Source: Bacillota bacterium (GTDB lineage: Bacteria > Bacillota > Clostridia > Oscillospirales > Acutalibacteraceae). Taken from it: a stretch of 9,233 bases of DNA. The stretch is from positions 1 to 9,233 of the forward strand of contig JAEZWL010000178.1 in assembly GCA_023420245.1 (NCBI GenBank), given 5' to 3'. A program made the position numbers and the translations under genes. Positions 7,430 to 9,233 of this stretch are shown here, one piece after another; the first letter of the stretch is position 1, and the number at the start of each line of letters is the position of its first letter. The notes beneath the pieces are model-generated. The model ran no database searches. It had not been told where the DNA came from and saw nothing but the letters and a program-made list of their open reading frames with translations.

Positions 7430-7481
7430 TGTAAAAGTCCAATGTAAATTCTATGTTAAGTTTAGTTTAGATTAAACTTAA
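7430..7481 (-). promoter_or_regulatory. Putative PhoP box array upstream of pstS
   Basis: Minus-strand TTAACA (7459-7454) and TTTACA (7448-7443) are spaced exactly 11 bases, the spacing of the Bacillus PhoP box (TTAACA-like direct repeats about one helical turn apart). A further TTTACA (7435-7430) is offset by 13. Upstream in the same 11-base phase are weaker CTAAAC (7470-7465) and TTAAGT (7481-7476). A perfect 9-bp inverted repeat (TTAAGTTTA, 8-base gap, TAAACTTAA, 7481-7456) overlaps the upstream end. The array lies directly ahead of pstS, the expected target of the regulator encoded in the same operon. Binding itself is inferred. Confidence 0.72.
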
Positions 7482-7484
7482 TTA

Positions 7485-7490
7485 ATTATA
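7485..7490 (-). promoter_or_regulatory. Perfect TATAAT -10 candidate upstream of pstS
   Basis: A consensus TATAAT on the minus strand. No good -35 lies at standard distance (TTTTTG at 17 bases). If used, transcription would start near 7478 and the TTAACA-type repeats would lie inside the transcript. The alternative -10, TACTTA (7419-7414), sits 10 bases after the last repeat, as in activated Pho promoters, but matches poorly. Which one is used cannot be decided by reading. Confidence 0.4.
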
Positions 7491-7507
7491 CCGACTAAAG
7501 CAAAGTA

Positions 7508-7535
7508 CAAAAAGAGCGGCAGAACAAACTGCCGC
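7508..7535 (-). terminator. Rho-independent terminator of manA
   Basis: On the minus strand a perfect 7-bp GC-rich stem, GCGGCAG and CTGCCGC (7535-7529 with 7522-7516), closes a TTTGTT loop and is followed by TCTTTTTG. It lies 43 bases past the manA stop and just ahead of the pstS control region, so it isolates the Pho operon from manA transcription. Confidence 0.9.
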
Positions 7536-7540
7536 CCGTA

Positions 7541-7565
7541 TACAATATAGTCGATTGCTATATGA
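7541..7565. repeat. Possible relic of the repeat's terminal sequence
   Basis: TACAATATAGTCGATT (7541-7556) contains ATAGTCGATT, the exact reverse complement of the AATCGACTAT that ends both repeat copies. It also resembles the left end and flank of copy 2, TACAATAATATAGTCATT. It is followed by GCTATAT and lies between the manA stop and terminator. The match is short and in AT-rich sequence, so chance is possible. Confidence 0.35.
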
Positions 7566-7578
7566 TAAAAGTATATGT

Positions 7579-8541
7579 TTAAACCTTTGTAAGCAGGAGA
7601 TCGCACTGCCCGTGAATCTTATAGGCACCCATCCCGGCCGGAACAAAGACGCTGTCGCCGGTACGAATGGAAAGGGAAGCGTTTGCGTAACGCAGCTCCG
7701 CCTCGCCGGAAAGGCACAGGATGGAGTGAAAGCTGGTTTCGTTCGCAGTCAGCTCCGCCGCATCGGATATTTCCATCCGATAAACCGTGAAGTACTCACA
7801 GGAGGCAAGCAGGGTGCGGTTAAACCCGTTAAGGGCTTCTGTTTCTCCCTGCGGCTTTGCCGGACGCTCCGGTTTTTCCAGCTTTGTTACATCGAGCGCT
7901 TTTTCAATATGCAGCTCGCGCCCGCGTCCGTCCTTGTCTACCCTGCCGTAATCATAAATGCGGTACGTGGTATTGGAATTCTGCTGAATCTCCGCAATGA
8001 CGATTCCCGCTCCGATGGCGTGGAGTGTTCCGGATTCAATAAAGAAAACGTCCCCCGGGTGCACCGGCACCTCGTTGAGCACCTCCAACAGGGTGTTACT
8101 TTCAATTCTTTCCCGAAATTCCTCTTTTGTTATCGGCTTTTGAAAGCCGTAATACAAACTAGCGCCCGGCTCGTTTTCGACGATATACCACATTTCTGTT
8201 TTGCCGTATTCGCCCTCGTTTTTTAGCGCGTACGCGTTATCGGGGTGAACCTGCACGGAAAGACGATCCTGCGCATCAATCAGCTTGACCAGAACGGGGA
8301 ATTCCTCGAATTTGCCGCAGTCCGTGCCCAAAACCGACCGACCCTCCCGCCCGATATAATCCCGCAGTGTCATGCCGGCAAACTCCCCCTGGGCGATTAC
8401 AGACATCCCGTCCTTATGGCAGCTAAGCATCCAGCTCTCCGCGAGCTTTGCCTCTGCGCTCTCCTGATGATATCTGGTTCTCAATTTTGTCCCGCCCCAA
8501 AGATAGTCCTTGCACGGCGCAATCAATTTTAATGGTTCCAT
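7579..8541 (-). CDS. manA: Mannose-6-phosphate isomerase, class I (ManA)
   Basis: Cytoplasmic zinc enzyme interconverting mannose-6-phosphate and fructose-6-phosphate, linking mannose use or GDP-mannose supply with glycolysis. Its 320 residues match the compact Bacillus-type enzyme. The N-terminus has the family motif DYLWGGTKL (12-20) and AESWMLSCH. Zinc ligands expected for the family are present: Gln97 and His99 in VQVHPDN, Glu116 in KTEMWY and His174 in GTLHAIG. The active-site segment NSNTTYRIYDYGR is intact. The frame is open to an ATG at 8601, but that codon lies in the -35 element of a good promoter. GGGAG (8555-8551) lies 9 bases before the ATG at 8541, and protein similarity begins there. 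It is monocistronic, with its own promoter and terminator. Confidence 0.95.
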   Translation of the reverse strand: MEPLKLIAPCKDYLWGGTKLRTRYHQESAEAKLAESWMLSCHKDGMSVIAQGEFAGMTLRDYIGREGRSVLGTDCGKFEEFPVLVKLIDAQDRLSVQVHPDNAYALKNEGEYGKTEMWYIVENEPGASLYYGFQKPITKEEFRERIESNTLLEVLNEVPVHPGDVFFIESGTLHAIGAGIVIAEIQQNSNTTYRIYDYGRVDKDGRGRELHIEKALDVTKLEKPERPAKPQGETEALNGFNRTLLASCEYFTVYRMEISDAAELTANETSFHSILCLSGEAELRYANASLSIRTGDSVFVPAGMGAYKIHGQCDLLLTKV

Positions 8542-8572
8542 CTGTCTCCACTCCCTATCAAAATACTTATCT

Positions 8573-8601
8573 ATCATACTCCGCGCGAACGCTTCTCGCA
8601 A
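8573..8601 (-). promoter_or_regulatory. manA promoter
   Basis: Minus-strand TTGCGA (8601-8596), a 17-base spacer, and TATGAT (8578-8573) form a good housekeeping-type promoter. The predicted start near 8566 gives a leader of about 25 bases containing the GGGAG ribosome site, and confirms the ATG at 8541. Confidence 0.7.
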
Positions 8602-8652
8602 GAGAAAATTTCCGGGTCCGCATTAAATGCACCTTTTAATATTCTATTCGCC

Positions 8653-8682
8653 TCCCGGGTGAATCAGAATGTCATCCCGGGT
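8653..8682. promoter_or_regulatory. Paired palindromic TCCCGGGT boxes
   Basis: TCCCGGGT occurs at 8653-8660 and again at 8675-8682, 22 bases apart, about two helical turns. Each has the CCCGGG palindrome. Together they can also fold as CCCGGGTGA with TCATCCCGGG, with a one-base bulge. They lie between the divergent manA and binding-protein promoters, so an operator for one or both is plausible; no regulator is identified. Confidence 0.4.
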
Positions 8683-8704
8683 ACGTTTTAATTCTAATTT
8701 TGTC

Positions 8705-8733
8705 TTTACTTCACTCCGCTAATAAGGTACAAT
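8705..8733 (+). promoter_or_regulatory. Promoter candidate for the binding-protein gene
   Basis: TTTACT (8705-8710), a 17-base spacer and TACAAT (8728-8733) make a reasonable housekeeping-type promoter pointing at the gene at 8923. A start near 8740 would put the whole dispersed repeat inside a leader of about 180 bases. No better promoter is seen between the repeat and the gene. Confidence 0.5.
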
Positions 8734-8736
8734 AAT

Positions 8737-8887
8737 ATAGTCATTAACTCCAGAACCACCCGGTCATTACGGTCTGTTTCTCGTGTCGCTGCGTTGTTCT
8801 CCCCGGCAGGCGGCAGTCTGGCTTTGTCATCCGCCTTGCATCACAAAAAACATCCTCGAAAGGGCGCTTTTCAAGTTAATCGACTAT
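8737..8887. repeat. Dispersed repeat, copy 2, with terminal inverted repeats
   Basis: A 151-bp unit sharing its core with copy 1 at the left edge of the window. Its left end ATAGTCATTAAC (8737-8748) is the inverse of its right end GTTAATCGACTAT (8875-8887) apart from one missing base. Terminal inverted repeats, small size, no coding frame under selection and more than one copy are the marks of a MITE-like non-autonomous element. An internal hairpin at 8805-8822 corresponds to that at 43-60 of copy 1, with one mismatch and one G-U pair. No clear target-site duplication is seen. It lies in the divergent gap, upstream of the binding-protein gene. Confidence 0.75.
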
Positions 8888-8922
8888 CATGCTGGTTCAA
8901 ATAATTTTGAGGTGGAATTCAT

Positions 8923-9233
8923 ATGAAAAAGATTATATCCTTGATATTAACGGCTTCGGTCGCATTATCCTTCGCTTCCTGCGGGCTCGCGGGAAACGCG
9001 GCTTCAGCCGCTCCGGCTGCCGGCGCGGCACCCTCCGGCAGTGATGAATCCTGGAGCAAGGTACAGAGCACGGGCAAGCTGGTTCTTGGTCTTGACGACG
9101 CGTTCCCGCCGATGGGATACGTCGACCCTAAAACCGGAAAGCTGGTCGGTTTTGACATCGATGTTGCGGCGGAAGCCTGCAAACGTCTGAAAATCGAACT
9201 GAAAACTCAGGCGATTGACTGGGACAACAAAGC
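8923..9233 (+). CDS. Family 3 amino-acid ABC binding lipoprotein (partial)
   Basis: Extracytoplasmic receptor of an amino-acid ABC importer, truncated by the window edge after 103 codons. A lipoprotein signal peptide ends in FAS with Cys20, followed by an Ala/Gly/Ser/Pro-rich linker (about 21-45). The solute-binding domain starts with GKLVLGLDDAFPPMGYVD, and residues 76-89, GFDIDVAAEACKRL, fit the family 3 signature. GAGGTGG (8909-8915) lies 7 bases before the ATG, a strong ribosome site. It is the first plus-strand gene in the window; permease and ATPase genes would be expected to follow. The substrate (polar or sulphur amino acid) cannot be told from this fragment. Confidence 0.9.
   Translation, partial: MKKIISLILTASVALSFASCGLAGNAASAAPAAGAAPSGSDESWSKVQSTGKLVLGLDDAFPPMGYVDPKTGKLVGFDIDVAAEACKRLKIELKTQAIDWDNK

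Noticed and set aside
8542..8601. Longer manA start at 8601
   Set aside because: The codon lies in the predicted -35 box, the added 20 residues match nothing in the family, and GGGAG fits the start at 8541.
8919..9182. Minus-strand 87-codon frame
   Set aside because: It is antisense to the plus-strand lipoprotein gene, whose signal peptide, family signature and ribosome site are clear.
1..9233. CRISPR array, tRNA, rRNA or known riboswitch
   Set aside because: No regularly spaced short repeats, cloverleaf or recognisable RNA gene or riboswitch core was seen in the gaps.

Overview
The window is chromosomal DNA of moderate GC content. It most likely comes from a Gram-positive Firmicute of the class Clostridia, possibly an Oscillospiraceae/Ruminococcaceae-type lineage. 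Grounds: strong AGGAGG-type ribosome sites, phosphate and amino-acid binding proteins made as lipoproteins, a Bacillus-style PhoP box, a Bacillus-length ManA, and the order pstSCAB-phoU-phoB-phoR. The family-level placement is inference only.

Layout. Positions 1-131 hold the right part of a dispersed repeat, followed by a terminator (151-188). From 194 to 7383, all on the minus strand, lies a complete phosphate (Pho) operon; in transcription order it is pstS, pstC, pstA, pstB, phoU, phoB-type regulator, phoR-type kinase. Its control region (about 7400-7500) carries TTAACA-like direct repeats spaced like a PhoP box. Upstream, also on the minus strand, is manA (7579-8541) with its own promoter and terminator. 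The 381-base gap 8542-8922 is divergent: it holds the manA promoter, a pair of palindromic TCCCGGGT boxes, a plus-strand promoter candidate, and a second, complete copy of the dispersed repeat (8737-8887). The plus-strand gene starting at 8923 encodes a family 3 amino-acid-binding lipoprotein and runs off the window.

How the genes work together. PstS captures phosphate outside the membrane, PstC and PstA form the channel, and PstB powers it with ATP. PhoU couples transporter state to the PhoR kinase, and PhoR phosphorylates the PhoB-type regulator. The regulator probably binds the repeats ahead of pstS, so the operon encodes its own sensor loop. ManA (mannose-6-phosphate/fructose-6-phosphate) and the amino-acid-binding protein look functionally separate.

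No wholly new multi-gene system is visible. The points most worth a second look are: a roughly 150-bp non-coding element bounded by terminal inverted repeats, with copies at both ends of the window; an 18-bp mRNA hairpin between pstA and pstB whose wobble pairs work only in the transcribed strand; and a PstC with an extra N-terminal membrane domain of about 165 residues.
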